Of a stretch of 64,000 bases of DNA, positions 1 to 12,567 are shown piece by piece. Both the position numbers and the translations under genes were made by a program. This DNA is from Sardina pilchardus (taxonomy: Eukaryota > Chordata > Actinopteri > Clupeiformes > Clupeidae): the NCBI RefSeq assembly GCF_963854185.1, contig NC_085006.1, positions 13,787,410 through 13,851,409 on the forward strand. Reading direction: 5' to 3'. How positions within the stretch are numbered: the first letter of the stretch is position 1; the number at the start of each line of letters is the position of its first letter. The notes under the pieces were generated by a model, which worked only from the letters and a program-made list of their open reading frames with translations, was not told the DNA's origin and ran no database searches.

Positions 1-694
1 CACCACCGCCACCACATGTGGTAGCCTACATCAAACAAGTGAACAGAATAGTGTAAATGTTGAAACAAATAACTTAAGCTGGAGTGTTTTAAGGTACCCA
101 GAATTCATTAATTAATTTACCTTTCCTCATAGGAAAGGTTCTTTATGATGAAATGTCCGGGAAGTAAAAAATATGATTATATGATTATATTATATTATTA
201 TATTATTATTAATAAGTAAAAAAAAATATCTTATTGGATGAGTGTAAGTGTGCGTAATCAGAACTGTAGTGGCTGTTTGTTTCCTGGGGGGTTAATCTTT
301 AAACTCTGAGAAGAGCATTAACAGACACGAGAACTGTCATACCCCTAGTCATGTGCACACTGTACTTTACACTATAGCAAAGGGGGAAACGGCAGTGGAT
401 GAGATGCAGGCATTTGCTGTGTTGCACCTTCTTGATATCTACTTCAATTTGTCAGGGGAAAATATTTAATGTAAACCACTGGTAAGTGAATAAAGTATTT
501 CAATCATTTCACTATTGAAATTTCCATATTGGAATTGTACAACTATAACTGAAAAGGACATGTTTACCGATATTGATCAGTCACCCTGATCCATATCAAA
601 TCTATGTTTAGGCCTATAATTTTGTCCATTGTTGAGTATGATGGATTTGGTCATTCATTTTCAGACGTAATACAGTTTTGTTTCTTAGGATATA
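1..694. other. Upstream flank of the LRR gene, no gene seen
   Basis: This AT-rich stretch has a short ATT/TTA-rich run near 170-215 and no open frame that looks coding. A tttcttag at 681-688 lies 6 bases before the first ATG of the next gene and reads as a splice acceptor. A non-coding first exon may therefore lie here or outside the window. No promoter element is convincing. Confidence 0.5.
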
Positions 695-3675
695 ATGGAG
701 ATAACCTTTAAAGTGTTGAAGTTCATGTTGCTCTCTGGGCCTTGGTGGATGAGTGACCAAATTGCACTGGCCAGTCCATTCCCCCTCTGTGAATGGAACT
801 TTCCACAAAAACCTGGTGAGAACGACAACACAGCAAACCACAGGCTGCGAGTAAACTGCTCAGGGCTGGGACTTGGGTCGGTGCCCTCAGCCCTACCCTC
901 TCAGATGAAAGCGCTGGATCTGAGTTATAATAACATCACTGAAATCAAGTGGTTTGACTTCACGCACGACTCATGTCATGTCACCGAGCTCATTCTTAGT
1001 CACAATTCCCTTGGCAAGATTGATGGTGGGGCTTTGTCCAGCCTGCTTGGACTAAAAGAGCTGAATCTCAGCAGCAACACTCTTGCTGTTGTGACTGAGG
1101 ACATGTTTCGAGGACTGAGGGACCTCAAAGTGCTTGATTTGAGACATAACCAGCTACACTGGATCCATAAAATGGCATTTATTGACCTGGCAAACTTGGA
1201 GGTCTTATGGCTTCAGAACAACAACCTTCGTACCGTTCCAGACGGTAAGACATGACTGGATTTGGCATTACAGTTTTCATATTACAGCTTTCTATGATCA
1301 AGTTGATCAACAGGGAATCATGATTGCACAGCTTAAACCCTGCTGTTGAGTAAATGATCGATGTTTTGTACTCTTACAAGCGTGAGTTGAAGTAATGATT
1401 TACACAATATGAATATTTTCATCTCTCAACTACATTCAAATAATAAAACAAATTATTATAATTTCAGCTGTTAACGTACTAACTGGGCTAAACACATTGT
1501 CATTGGGAACAAATCAGCTTTCTCAGCTGCAGACTGGAGATCTCAATCGCTGCACAGAACTAAAGATACTGCAACTGGAGGACAATCAGATATCCATTTT
1601 GGCAGCTGGAACATTTCAAAACCATGAAAACCTGAGGGTAATGAGAATTGAGAACTGGCCGATTAAGTAATGGGAATTGATCTTTGACTAATGAATTGTT
1701 TTTTTAAAAAAAAGGTTACTCAAATTGTTAACATAATGATAGGGGTTGTTATATGGAAACACAACTGCTGACCACAAGTAGGGGAACATTGGCATTGTCT
1801 GTGGCAGACACAAGCAATTAATGACTCCAGTTAAAATGATGTAGACTATGTCTGTATTTTTACCACCACAAGATTGACATCCAGTAAGAACTACGGTAGA
1901 TCCTGAGAATATACAGCAGGATAAACAACCCATAACACAAACATATATCCTGTTCCCTAATAGACTGTTGATTTAAGTTCTAACCGACTGGAGGAGTTTC
2001 CTGACACCATGGTTACGCTTCTCTGGGAGCGGGGAGTCAACCTGCATCTCCATGGCAACTCCCTGAGGTGCGGCTGTGGATCAGGGCAGACAGGTGAAGG
2101 TCCTGCGTGGCTGACTGACACCGTGCTGTGTCAGGGGATCGGACCCCTGCAGAGGGAGAGAGCACCTCTGAGGGTCCATACAACGGTCACCCTTACTGGG
2201 GTTCCAGGTCAATCTCTGATGATGCCATGCGAGGACAATCATCATGGAGGTAAGATACAAGTCGACCACTAGAGGGCCTTGTCAAATATTTTCACATTGC
2301 TATCTTGAATCTTTTACATATCCCGAACTTGCATACAGCAGAAATAGTCTTGATGGCAGCAGCTCATAGTCATTAGTCTAAAATCTGCACTGTATGAATC
2401 TGCAATGAGAACATGTACATAATATTCTAATGAACAACTATACACCCCCTACTGTATCACACAGGAATAATTAAGTATTGGAAAACTCCTATTGGATGGC
2501 TGACGAGCCGAAACTCCTGCCACAGCTACAGTGACATGAAATGCCACTGCAATGGAAGTCTGACTATAGTGAACATTAGCTGTCACCTCAGTGGCCTTTA
2601 TTACTGTTTCAAAGAGGACAGTCATGAGAGAGGCCTCTTCCCATACAGAGTTCTACCATTGGGTACCTGTCAGAATCCCATGCCTAAATCAAGGCTGCCT
2701 AGAGAACTGAAGGCTGAGTCACAAGACACAGTTTCTGACAGTCACTTTGTAGCTGCTGTGACATCATCTGTGTTGGTGACCTTTATTGGAGGGTTTGCCC
2801 TAGGTGCATTCAGCAGGTCCCATCTTATTACATGCCTGCAGAAAACAAAGTCACGTTTACGCTTTAAAAGAGGCGAGAGAAGCAGAACCTCAGAGGACAA
2901 CACTGACCAAATCTCCATGGAAACAAGCCCTTCTGGATTCACCAGTTATGGGGATGGTGATGCCCCTAGCATAACACCCTCTCCCCCTACCAAGGCTCCA
3001 CGGAGCTTCCGCTCAAAGCGGGAGCAGCCAGAGGACAGCACGCCCCCGAAGGACAGTGACAACGTGGATGTCTCCAACAGTGCAATTCCAGTCAGCACAG
3101 ACCAGGAACCTCCAGAGACAGATCTCCAACTGGAACCTCCCGAGACTGATCTCCAACTGGAGGACCCAGAGACTGATCTCCGACAGGAACCTCCCGAGAC
3201 TGATCTCCAACAGGAACTTCCCAAGACTGATCTCCAACGGGAACCTCCCGAGACTGATCTCCAACTGGAGGACCCAGAGACTGATCTCCGACAGGAACCT
3301 CCAGAGACTGACTCCAACAGTGCAACTCCAGCCAACGCAGACCAGGAACCCCGAGAGACTGACCTCCAGCCGAAGGCCCCAGTGCCACCAAGGCCGACGG
3401 CGAGACGAAGCAGAGTGATCAAGCTCTACAACTACAACGAAGACGGCGAACACTACAGTCACATCAGAGACCCAGAGGTGGACACGGCCAAAGGAGTTCC
3501 ACAGCCAAAGCAAAGGATAAGGTCTCTGAGCCGCCTAAACGCCATCATGAGCTCTGTGGAGACACCAGCCCTCAGCACAAACACAGGCCCACACACGCAG
3601 TCAGACCAGGAGTCCGAACTGGGCCACTCAAGTGAGGAGGAGGAATCCATTAGTGGCAGGCAGCACATTGAATAG
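695..3675 (+). CDS. lrrc66: LRR/Ig-like single-pass membrane protein, probable LRRC66 orthologue
   Basis: Four exons join in frame: 695-1244, 1468-1637, 1964-2249 and 2465-3675 (2217 nt, 738 aa). Introns are GT-AG. The N-terminus is weakly hydrophobic and is followed by repeated LxxLxLxxN leucine-rich repeats up to about residue 270. A cysteine-rich LRR cap (RCGCGSG) comes next. The segment at about 325-385 looks like an Ig domain, with a core YWKTP and the GLYYC signature at 379-383. A transmembrane helix spans about 430-451 (VTFIGGFALGAFSR) and resembles the membrane segment I remember from mammalian LRRC66. The cytoplasmic tail holds an acidic PETDLQ repeat and a tyrosine-rich YNYNEDGEHYSHI. 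The gene lies tail-to-tail with a DCUN1D gene, like human LRRC66 and DCUN1D4. Its function is unknown. The family call rests on the TM segment and synteny; the LRR-Ig-TM layout is seen directly. Confidence 0.75.
3106..3360 (+). repeat. In-frame 24-bp minisatellite coding PETDLQ-type octapeptides
   Basis: About nine degenerate copies of a 24-nt unit encode variants of EPPETDLQ, EDPETDLR and ELPKTDLQ inside the last exon of the LRR gene (residues about 550-634). A longer block reading LQLEDPETDLRQEPPETD occurs twice. This shows that pairs of units were duplicated together. The repeat keeps several frames open on both strands, which explains the many overlapping spurious ORFs here. Confidence 0.9.
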
Positions 3676-3894
3676 ATGATGTGGCCAAAAGGCTTTTCCT
3701 GTATGCTCATGTGTTTCCGGTGGAGCATTAACTGTGTTTTAACGACATCTTCTATTTTAATTCTGCTCCTTACATCTTCACTCCGACACTGAATATCTTG
3801 TTTGCCCAATAATAACAATTTTAACACAGACTTAAATCCTTTTTTTATCATAACGTGCCGATTCCCTAATGCAACACCCAACCAGGTCCATGAA

Positions 3895-4000
3895 GACACT
3901 AATTACATTAGCAATGGCTGCAAGTTCAAACACACCTGGCTCCACCGGAAACAGACCAGTGCACAGAGAGCATTTTGTGTACAGTCTATTAGATATCCGA
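3895..4000. repeat. Short repeat fragment shared with 12815-12912
   Basis: The block containing TTCAAACACACCTGGCTC and ACCGGAAACAGAC recurs, with scattered differences, at about 12815-12912. The second copy is fused to a decayed LINE endonuclease. This copy sits in the 3' UTR of the LRR gene. The family is not identified; a retrotransposon-derived fragment is the likeliest explanation. Confidence 0.55.
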
Positions 4001-4630
4001 GAGTTCAATTTAACTCCATTCAACTCTAGCAGCTTTGTAATTTCAATAATGTGTTTTTTGGATATGGAGCAAAAATCAATCTTGTGTAAATTATTAGAAT
4101 TATGGCTAACAAAATATAATTTAATAACATTGTAATAAATAACATTTGTTGTAGGATTACTTAAAATATTTCATTTAACAAAATATTTTATTTTAAATGT
4201 GTTAAGTTTCCACCATGTGTTAAAAAGTTGTTCATCATCAGCACAGCCAGAGATTTCACAGGAAGTGGCATTTGTTTTGCGTTCATGTTTACATTAATTA
4301 GCACACTTCTGTACAAAAAAAGTATATTTTAACCAAGGACCAAACTAAACACACTAGAGGTAGCTCAGACCTACCCTAAGTATTCCCAGAGAAATTACAT
4401 GCAGGGTTTCGTTTTTGTTTGTTTTCGAAGCCTACGCTGCCTCCAGATACCGTATTTTTTACAGCGTAATCATGCAATGTGCAGCTAGTGGTTATGAGGA
4501 CTTGATTGCTGAATGTGACAAAAAAAATGCTATGGGTTAGAAATCACGTAAAACCCCTGACTGTGCCTTTGAAACTGTAGTGTAATATCGTAATTACAAG
4601 ATTTGTGCACACATTTTGTCCCACAATGTC

Positions 4631-4636
4631 AATAAA
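4631..4636 (+). terminator. Poly(A) signal AATAAA of the LRR gene
   Basis: AATAAA lies 956 bases past the stop codon of the plus-strand LRR gene, just before the opposing signal of dcun1d5. Earlier weaker candidates exist, for example near 4133, so this is the probable distal site. Confidence 0.6.
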
Positions 4637-4661
4637 GAAAGACTTTGATACAATTTACTTC

Positions 4662-4667
4662 TTTATT
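4662..4667 (-). terminator. Poly(A) signal AATAAA of dcun1d5 (TTTATT on +)
   Basis: This reverse-strand AATAAA lies about 400 bases past the dcun1d5 stop. Cleavage some 10-30 bases further on would fall at about 4635-4650, inside the 3' end of the convergent LRR transcript. Confidence 0.6.
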
Positions 4668-5069
4668 TTCCTTTGAAAACACTATAAACAATGTAAGACT
4701 CAAAAAAGGAAAAAAAAAATCAAAAACAAAATATTACAGAAACAAAGAAATTCCCCAGCAGATCTTACAACACTGGCTATGTAACCATTGCAACAATATG
4801 CAAGACATACGAAAAATAGCTGTTAGTCCTTCTTCCTGTATTGAACTTTTTTTTTTTTTATTGAACACTGAAGAAGTCTCTTAAGAGCATATTTCCCTCT
4901 CACCTTCCACTGAGACAGAGAAGAGGTGACCCGTGGGGGGTGCGTGCTGTGTGTTTTTACTTAAGTTACTTATTCGTTTTTTGTTTGTTTGTTTTTTTTG
5001 TTTTTCGGAAGAGAGGGAGAACACCCTCCTGTGTGCTTCTTCTCCTCGCTTGGCACGCTCCCGCCTCTG

Positions 5070-8000
5070 CTATAATGCCGACCGAGCCTTCTGCCATTCC
5101 ACAAACTCATCCAACAGCACAGGCCCTAGGGCGAGGTCACAGCAATAACGGAGTTAAAGACCAATCCACAATCCAGAACATCATATGGAAGGCTCATTTC
5201 ACAAAAGACATTTAGGACAGCTACAATAGTCTTTTGTTTATCGTTTTTTAAGTTGTGTATTTGTTATTTTTGAATACTTTTGACCACGTTATGGTTATTG
5301 TTACGGTTATTGTTATGGTTACAGTCTCTCCAACTAATTACTATTTCATGCAATTATTTTGGCAAAGAATTAAATCACAAAAACAAATGTAGGATGGATT
5401 TTTCTTGACAGGCCTAATGACAATCTACCAATGCCTTATCTAGCCGTCATGAAGTTGTTCCTGTTGTCTACATCACCACTAATCACTTAAGGGGATTATG
5501 AAAAAATCTATTTGTACTTAAAAGTGAGTGATGAATAATCAATATGAAAACTTGAAATAAATCCTTTTAGTGTCAGTGATCAAGGGACTGACACAGAGAG
5601 AACAGACTGATGAAATGACAATGAGAAGTATCAGATACTTACAGGCCCCGTCCTCATCATAGTTACTGAGGTCTGCGTTGACAGTGCGACTGAACTCTAG
5701 GACATTGTACCACTGGTCTTTGTTCATGACTTTATACTTAGACTGCTGTGGAGCACAAGAAAAAACACAATCATTTTCATGTAGAGCACAAGAAAAGACT
5801 AAATGAAAACACCCTAACCACAGGCATACACAGATTGTCCGTACAGATTGTAGAATGTTTCAAAAAGCCGTTCACTATGGATGTTGTGGGCCTCTTGGTG
5901 GTGAATACCACATACCTCCAAGAACTGATGAAAGACCGGGAATAAGGGCCACGTCCTTCCTAAGAGTAAAGCTAGCATTGATTTTGCCGTGTCCATGTCC
6001 AGGCTCCTCTGGTCTTTGTCCTGCAGAATGGAAGCAGAGATGAAGACAAACGTAAAATCTGAGAATACATCTATAGTACACGTATATTGGCATTCTAAAC
6101 CATGCAGCAACACACAAGGTTCCCCAACACACGATGAAGTCTTTTCTGTTGCTGTGAGTAATTCTATACCAGACAAAGGGAGGAAACAGATTTCTCTATG
6201 ACGCTTTGATGTGAGCGCAGTACAGTATCATGACTAGGTTCACACGGTCAGTACAACCAATTTTACGACCTGTGTGTCTAGGTGGCAATCCTCAATGGTT
6301 GCCAACGTGATGAGCAAAAGCAAGCTAATGTTGACATTATACAAATAAATATTAAGGAAAATTCAATTAATAAGCCTATGGTAATGTGGCCCAACCCCGA
6401 ATGCCTAGTATCTCCGTTCATTTTCCGTTCACTGGGATGCTAGTGTGGCATCTGACAATACACTAATGTTTCCCTCCGCCACCAGGGTGCCTGGCCAATG
6501 CGATGAGATGGAGTGACACTGGATTCTAAATGAAAAGTGGCTGTGGTATACAATAGTAGCAACGTCTGCAAATATCAAAAAAGTAGGAAGAATATGTACA
6601 TTTACGTTCAACAAAGATAGGCCTAAGAACATTGTTTCCTGGCTTCCGATGCGGTTTATTATCAGTTTTTAAAGTAGGAAGAAACGTTAGGAATTCCTGA
6701 TCAATGTGATTGCATTAACTTTGAAATCTACCCAAACCAAAGTCTAATCCAGTTACGATGCTAGGGTTGGAAATATTTCCTAATCGTAAGAGGCCAGACT
6801 CTCTTCATGGATCTTGATTGCTGGACGTCGGCAAGTACTGTCCATAAACTTTGAATTTAAACTATTTCTTCATAATTAATGAGTTGAAAACGCGTCGTTT
6901 TGTCATGTTGCACAGAACTTTTCATGACATTTTGAGTCTGGTAAGAGGCAAAAGGGCACGTTTAGATGATGCCCCCAGACCTAGCATTGTAGCTCACTGG
7001 GAGCACAAGCAATTAGCCGCAGCTACTCCAGTTCAGTAGCACTGATTTTGTCATTTTTCCCCCCTATTGACAGTACTCTGCAACATCTAGCTGTCAAGAT
7101 CCATGTAAAAATTGGCCAGATTTCTCCTTTAGGGTCACAGATGGAGAAAGAAAAACAAACAAAAAAACACTTGAAATCTCATCAGAGCAATCACACCATA
7201 TTTCCAAATAGTGGTATTTGAATAGAATACACTAAGGTAGGTTTTTTTTTTTGCTGTTCACACACTTGCTATTGGATTCCAACTGGACATGCACAGAAAT
7301 CAGTTTGAAATCTGACAGTCTGAACACACCAAAACTCAGTAAGTCACTTCACATGCACAGCGAATAGTGAATAATAACCACTGATGAGTCCTCACCCTCG
7401 CAAAATCAAAAGCATATCTGTAGATGTGCCTGAACACTGAACTGTCGTTAAGCTGAGACCTCATGTAGTCCAGCTTGCCTTGTAACCTCTCTGTGCAGTC
7501 ACACCTGTGATGAAGAGGAAACAGACAGCGGGGAGTTATAAGAATTACATGCACTGAGAATTACATGCACACTGACTTTTACCCCAATAGAAAGAACACA
7601 GACGGGCACTTACTGCAGTGAGGTCATCCCCTTCAGCCACTCCTCTTTAGTGAAGAAACCCATATTTTCAGCCTCTAGCTTCCAAGCCAGCACCAACATT
7701 ACAATCTGCAAGACGACGATGACGAGTTATGCACACAAATGTTACAATAAGGTGAGAATTTGGTTGAAATACACCACACATATGACCAATATTACTTTTT
7801 TCCCATTCATTTGTTCTGTTGACTATTATATAGCACATTTTTGGCAAGAGCTGAGGGTGCCATGACTAATGCTAAAGCAGCATTTACACCAAGAATGATA
7901 ACCGCGTTCACACTGGCAAACGATAAGAAAATTCTCTCCTCGTGTTAATGAATGTCATGGCTAGAATATTATGGGTTCTGATTGGCTGTTAGCTTTTTAT

Positions 8001-9384
8001 CGTTCTCAAAATCGCTCTGAAAGTGATCAACAACAATATCGTTCTTTATGTCGTTATCGTTATAGTTTATGTGTGAACATTGTCATGTCATTCATATTAA
8101 CAAGAGAGATATTTGTTTATAGTTATCGTTCTTGATGTGAACGGCCCTTAACAGGCAATAACATCATCATCAATATTGTTATTATTATTAGCTACTACTA
8201 ATATGCTACTAGTATGAGTAATGTCTGACAGTGTGTCCAGAACAGACTTGGATAATTTCTTTCCAATATAGAAAAATAACATGGGGCTCACATTCTCTGG
8301 CTCGACACCAATATCTTCACAAAACTTCTCCATTCCCTCTGGTCCCACCACTTCATCAGAACCTAAGAAAGGAATTGATTACAAAACATGGATGAAGTGC
8401 TGTCAAGTTCTAAAGATTACAGAGACAGACAGATTAACGAGGGGTTAGGTCTCATAACACCAAAATGTAAGCCTCGTCTAAAACCGTTATAATTTTGTAA
8501 GACTTTTCAGATACACGTCCTAAATTGATACTTCACTCCTTATTTCACTTCTGGGTGTTGTGGGGCTGCAAATTACCTGTATATTCATAAAACCAGGCGA
8601 GGCACTTCTTATTAGAGAACTGATCCTCTGCGTTTATCAGTCTACTTGACGTTTGAGTTCTGCAGTAACTGAGGATAAATTGGGGGAAAGCAAAGTAATC
8701 ATTTAAAGACAATCAGTGTCTGAGCCAGGAATATTGTTTCATCCTAGATTCTCACCTGTGTCAAACACCATAACATTTCAATGCCCAATCACACAATATG
8801 CGCAAACTTTGCAGAACAAAGCTATACCAATGAAGTGGGACCACTACTGTGGGTGGCATTTCTCATCAATAAAAAAATATAACAACAGCATTGAAAAATG
8901 TACCTGGTTATTTTACACTTTCTAAGACCTGAGTCATCTGAGCCAGAGGACTTTCTCTTCTTTTTCACAGGCATGATGGAGTCACCAAAAGGCTTGGCTA
9001 TTTGTGCTGGATCTAGAAAATGTCAGAACATGAAGGTTCGGATTACCATCAAGCTCCGCAATCGTCTCCAAGCAATGCACAAAAATAGTCCTAGTTAACC
9101 TTACCAATGTATCTACGGTCTCCGTACCCATTCAAGTCTACCAGGTTCTACGGGTGAAAAGAAGAGGACGTTAACTAAATACATGGGAATGCATAGGTTG
9201 TATTGAAAGAAAAGGCACAGCAAACATACATGATGAATGTAACGATATCGCCCAAAGTACCCTGACAGCTGCAGCAGTCTTTTGTCTGCTGCTAACATTG
9301 ACATGAAATACAGAACGATTCACTTACGAGTCGGTCCAGTGTTTGAGATACCTTCTTAATATCAGCCAGTCCGAATAGTTTTTC
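5070..9384 (-). CDS. dcun1d5: DCN1-like protein 5 type (cullin neddylation co-E3), with optional N-terminal extension
   Basis: Exons on the minus strand are 9384-9328, 9147-9105, 9012-8904, 8668-8577, 8362-8292, 7705-7614, 7504-7396, 6020-5916, 5745-5643 and 5125-5070 (stop TAG). All junctions keep frame. Starting at the ATG at 8974 (MPVKKKRK) gives 232 aa, close to the 237 aa of human DCUN1D5, with a basic nuclear-type N-terminus. The PONY domain includes GPEGMEKFCEDIG, MLVLAWKLEAENMGF, IYRYAFDFARDKDQ and the C-terminal WPVLLDEFVEWQK. Family role: it binds cullin WHB domains and the NEDD8 E2 UBE2M/UBE2F and promotes cullin neddylation. Upstream exons stay open and encode LADIKKVSQTLDRLNL, like the DCUN1D4 N-terminus, so a longer isoform is likely. 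Its first exon is not resolved; a tentative 26-nt exon lies at about 9590-9616. Confidence 0.88.
7873..8150. mobile_element. MITE-like inverted-repeat element in a dcun1d5 intron
   Basis: The left end has ACACCAAGAATGATAAC. The right end, reversed, reads ACATCAAGAACGATAAC after a GCCGTTC-type start, giving imperfect terminal inverted repeats of about 30 bp. The roughly 280-bp body is AT-rich, non-coding and rich in ATCGTT/GATAA motifs. It looks like a small non-autonomous DNA transposon of a kind common in fish introns. The superfamily is not assigned. Confidence 0.65.
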
Positions 9385-12158
9385 CTGAAACACAGCGTCA
9401 GACACAATTACATTGATTGTGCAACATGGGAATCGCAGTAATGCGCCAAAATAGGCGTTTCCTAATGTACAAGATTTTTCCATTCAAATAGTAAAACAAT
9501 TTCTACATGCGACAGTATAGAGGCGGTGCATAAAACCGTTTTGCGACCGCACATTTGACAGCTGAGACAGCTGTCAATTAACGTACCGGTAACCAGATGA
9601 TATCCTCAAATCCTACGATGAAAGACAGCTAGTACATGAAATGTTATGACTGGCTAGAGCACGAAGGACAATCGGCTAACATTAATGTCTAGAAGTACAA
9701 CGTGCCAGAATTATGTCAGCGGCCACTTATCTAGACGTCAAACACACATGTAGTCTGCAACCAAACGAAATATGCACCATGGTTTGAAGCGGTCCTGCAG
9801 AATCACAGATGCCTGTCCTTGCCGTGAAGTAGCATTACAGACAACTGCGTCACTAAATGCACGGATGCTAAGCGGGCGAGGTGACGCTAGCTTCCTCACC
9901 TGCTAGCAAGGCATGAAACTGTAAACTATCAGCGGGATACAGATCCTGTCTAACTGTTGGCTTTACATTTTTCAGTATTTTATTATCACCAAGAATACGT
10001 TTTGAGTTCACAGTGAAAGAAAACAGGATGCACTATCAATATATTTGGCAGAGAACAACAACACAGATGCACTCTTTACTTAACATTACCGAGTACTATA
10101 TAAACAATCGCCAATATACCTTTGTGTACTGGTTAGCCTGTCCTTGCCTCATCATAGAAAGATAGCTAGCAATAGAGCTATTGGCTTATTTTCAGTAGGT
10201 TATAACGTTAAGAGACGTTCGTTAACTTGTATAAACTAATGCATGTCCTACAAAAACTGAAATTCATGCTCGCTAATGTGGCTAAATTAAGTCACAGCAA
10301 TTGAGATCATGTGCTTGGAACACTTAAATTTCACTTATGCCGTTAACATACTATTGAGTTCACTGCTGACGTACACTTGCAAGATTGGGCACACATTAAA
10401 AGTCAAATTATGGCTATGCAATAACTTAATAACAAGCAACTGTCCGCTCAGAGCCTTGTACGCATTATCTCAGCTGAATCCTTCCCTAATCACGATAGAC
10501 AATCTGACAAATTATAACTTCCAGGCCTTTCATGGCCAAATTCTGCAGAGTAACGTTACATTTAACAACCGACTTTAGTTGTAGTGTTACCAATATGTGA
10601 CCTGTTTGATTAAACTGCAGAGTTAACATTGCCAAGCCACAGCTAACAAGTGAAAGCTAAATGTCGATCATAAAACTGAAGGCCTAAATCTGACCGAGAG
10701 AATATTAGGTTACGTGCTAGCTAAGCTAACGGTAACTGATAACTGTTCACGTACGTTTTCAGTCACCACTAACGCTGGCTAACATTATCTTTGCAAACAA
10801 ATTTGGCATAAAGAACCTTGGACTATCGCTGAATAGCTCAATGGTTGTTACTAAGATATCTAATGAAACAACCTAAACATACTAGCACTCAAATTATATA
10901 AAGTTATGTTAGTAGATTAACACCTTGCCCTAGTCAACATATTCAAATCGCTTAAATCAAATAACGTTAGGTATTCTGGTTGCGCTAGCTAGCTTTCTCT
11001 GCTAGCTAGCGTTACCTAACCGGCTGACATGCAATTATTCTCTCAAGCTAGTTACTTTGTTTGTGAATCAAGTATGATTTTACCACAGTTAAGTTATAGA
11101 TGGGCAGTGTGTTGATAAAAGGAAGAGGTATTTTCAAACCTTGAATTTCGTTATGAAAATGTCCTTTTATAAGTATCCACAGAAGTCAGTTCATGGCGAA
11201 CGCTTCACTTAAACTGATGTGAAAATAGACAAGCTTGCTAACAACAATGTAAGAAATCGTCTGAGTAATGTATTTCCTGTGTCATATCCGGAGACGTCAC
11301 AAGCACGCGACACGCACGTTTCACCATAAAATCATGAAATGTAAATAGTAAATAGGTGATTACATACCCACTAACTATTTTGTGTATTTTTTTGTTAACG
11401 AACTGTTTGTATTCATCAGTTGATACACAAAACCCTATTCTCCAGAGCTCAATAATGACTAGTGCAAACCATAGTTACAAACGGGCTACCTACTGTGCTA
11501 TTATTCTATCACAAGAAGGCCTACATTGAAATGTAGTTTCCAGAGAGTATTTGTAGTCTTGTACTATTTGACTGACTAGACCGTTTCTTTTACCGTCTAT
11601 GGATTAGACATGGCTATACATGGACTTCATGTGGTCTGCTTCTTCACCATGTATTTTTAGGAGGAAATTTAGACAATGGACATTTACAATTGCAACAGTT
11701 AGAACAGGTGAAATATAATATTATGTTGGGGGCATTGGTCCACAACATAAATGTGCATTTGTATAATATTTGCAATATGAAAAAATGCAATTTTCATCAC
11801 CAGTTGTACATTTCTCAACAATGACTCACTCTTTACTAATTTACAAAACTGAAATATTGGGTAAGGCAGGCTGTTCTGAACAGGAAAAGCCCCCGGCTTT
11901 GTTTCTCTTCTGGTTGAATGAATAATGCAGTCTAAATGGGAATCATCTAGCCATGAAAATCTGTTTGTTTTAACGACCAGAAAATAGTTTCAAATATTTA
12001 CAATTTGAATAAGAGAGAGCTACTAACTTCCTACAAAATGGTTATGGTAAACTTGTTAACCTCATACCCTCCTACTGTTTTGACAAATTCACCTAATACA
12101 TGATCAGAAATTTAGAATGTAGTGCTGTAGTAGAGAGAACCATCAGGATTTCAAAATA
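9385..12158 (-). other. dcun1d5 5' region; no further gene recognised
   Basis: No exon of another gene was recognised. The stretch should hold the first exon(s) and promoter of dcun1d5. A candidate 26-nt exon (about 9591-9616, donor gtacgt) would fit in frame upstream of the 9384 exon. Around 11280-11330 there is a CpG-bearing segment with GACGTCAC, a plausible CRE-like promoter element. A short uORF (ATG AAC TGA) precedes a weak donor near 11140. All of these are inferences. Confidence 0.4.
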
Positions 12159-12164
12159 TTTATT
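12159..12164 (-). terminator. Poly(A) signal of eif2a (TTTATT on +)
   Basis: A reverse-strand AATAAA lies about 405 bases past the eif2a stop codon. It is the first clear signal seen. Confidence 0.5.
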
Positions 12165-12567
12165 TTTGTATGTGGGTGAAACACATCCCAAATCATGGGC
12201 AACTTCCAACTTAAACAACATTGGCAGAAAAAAAAAACTAACTCAGGGGGAATTGAAATTCATTATAGCCACCAAGGTTTTTAAAAAAGAAAAGTTTGAG
12301 TACATTTCAAATGGGTATAGCATTAATTGTCAGTTTCCACCATAAGAAAAAGTACTGCATAAAAAAAAATAGACATCACTGCCCTTATCACCTGTACAGA
12401 ACATTGCATAGCAATAATGCCTTACATTTTATGAATTTGCAAATAGGCCTCAATATGTTAAAGGCAACAGGCTGTTAGCTGCAATGTGTATTCCTTACAT
12501 TTGTTCATCGATGATATGACAAAATGACAAGTGCTTAAAATTCCTATGTCAGATAAACGTCCATAAT

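Noticed and set aside
2946..3513. Antisense open frames of 99-166 codons over the PETDLQ repeat
   Set aside because: The 24-bp unit has a length divisible by three, so any frame without a stop in one unit stays open in all units. The sense frame has the splice structure and the domains.
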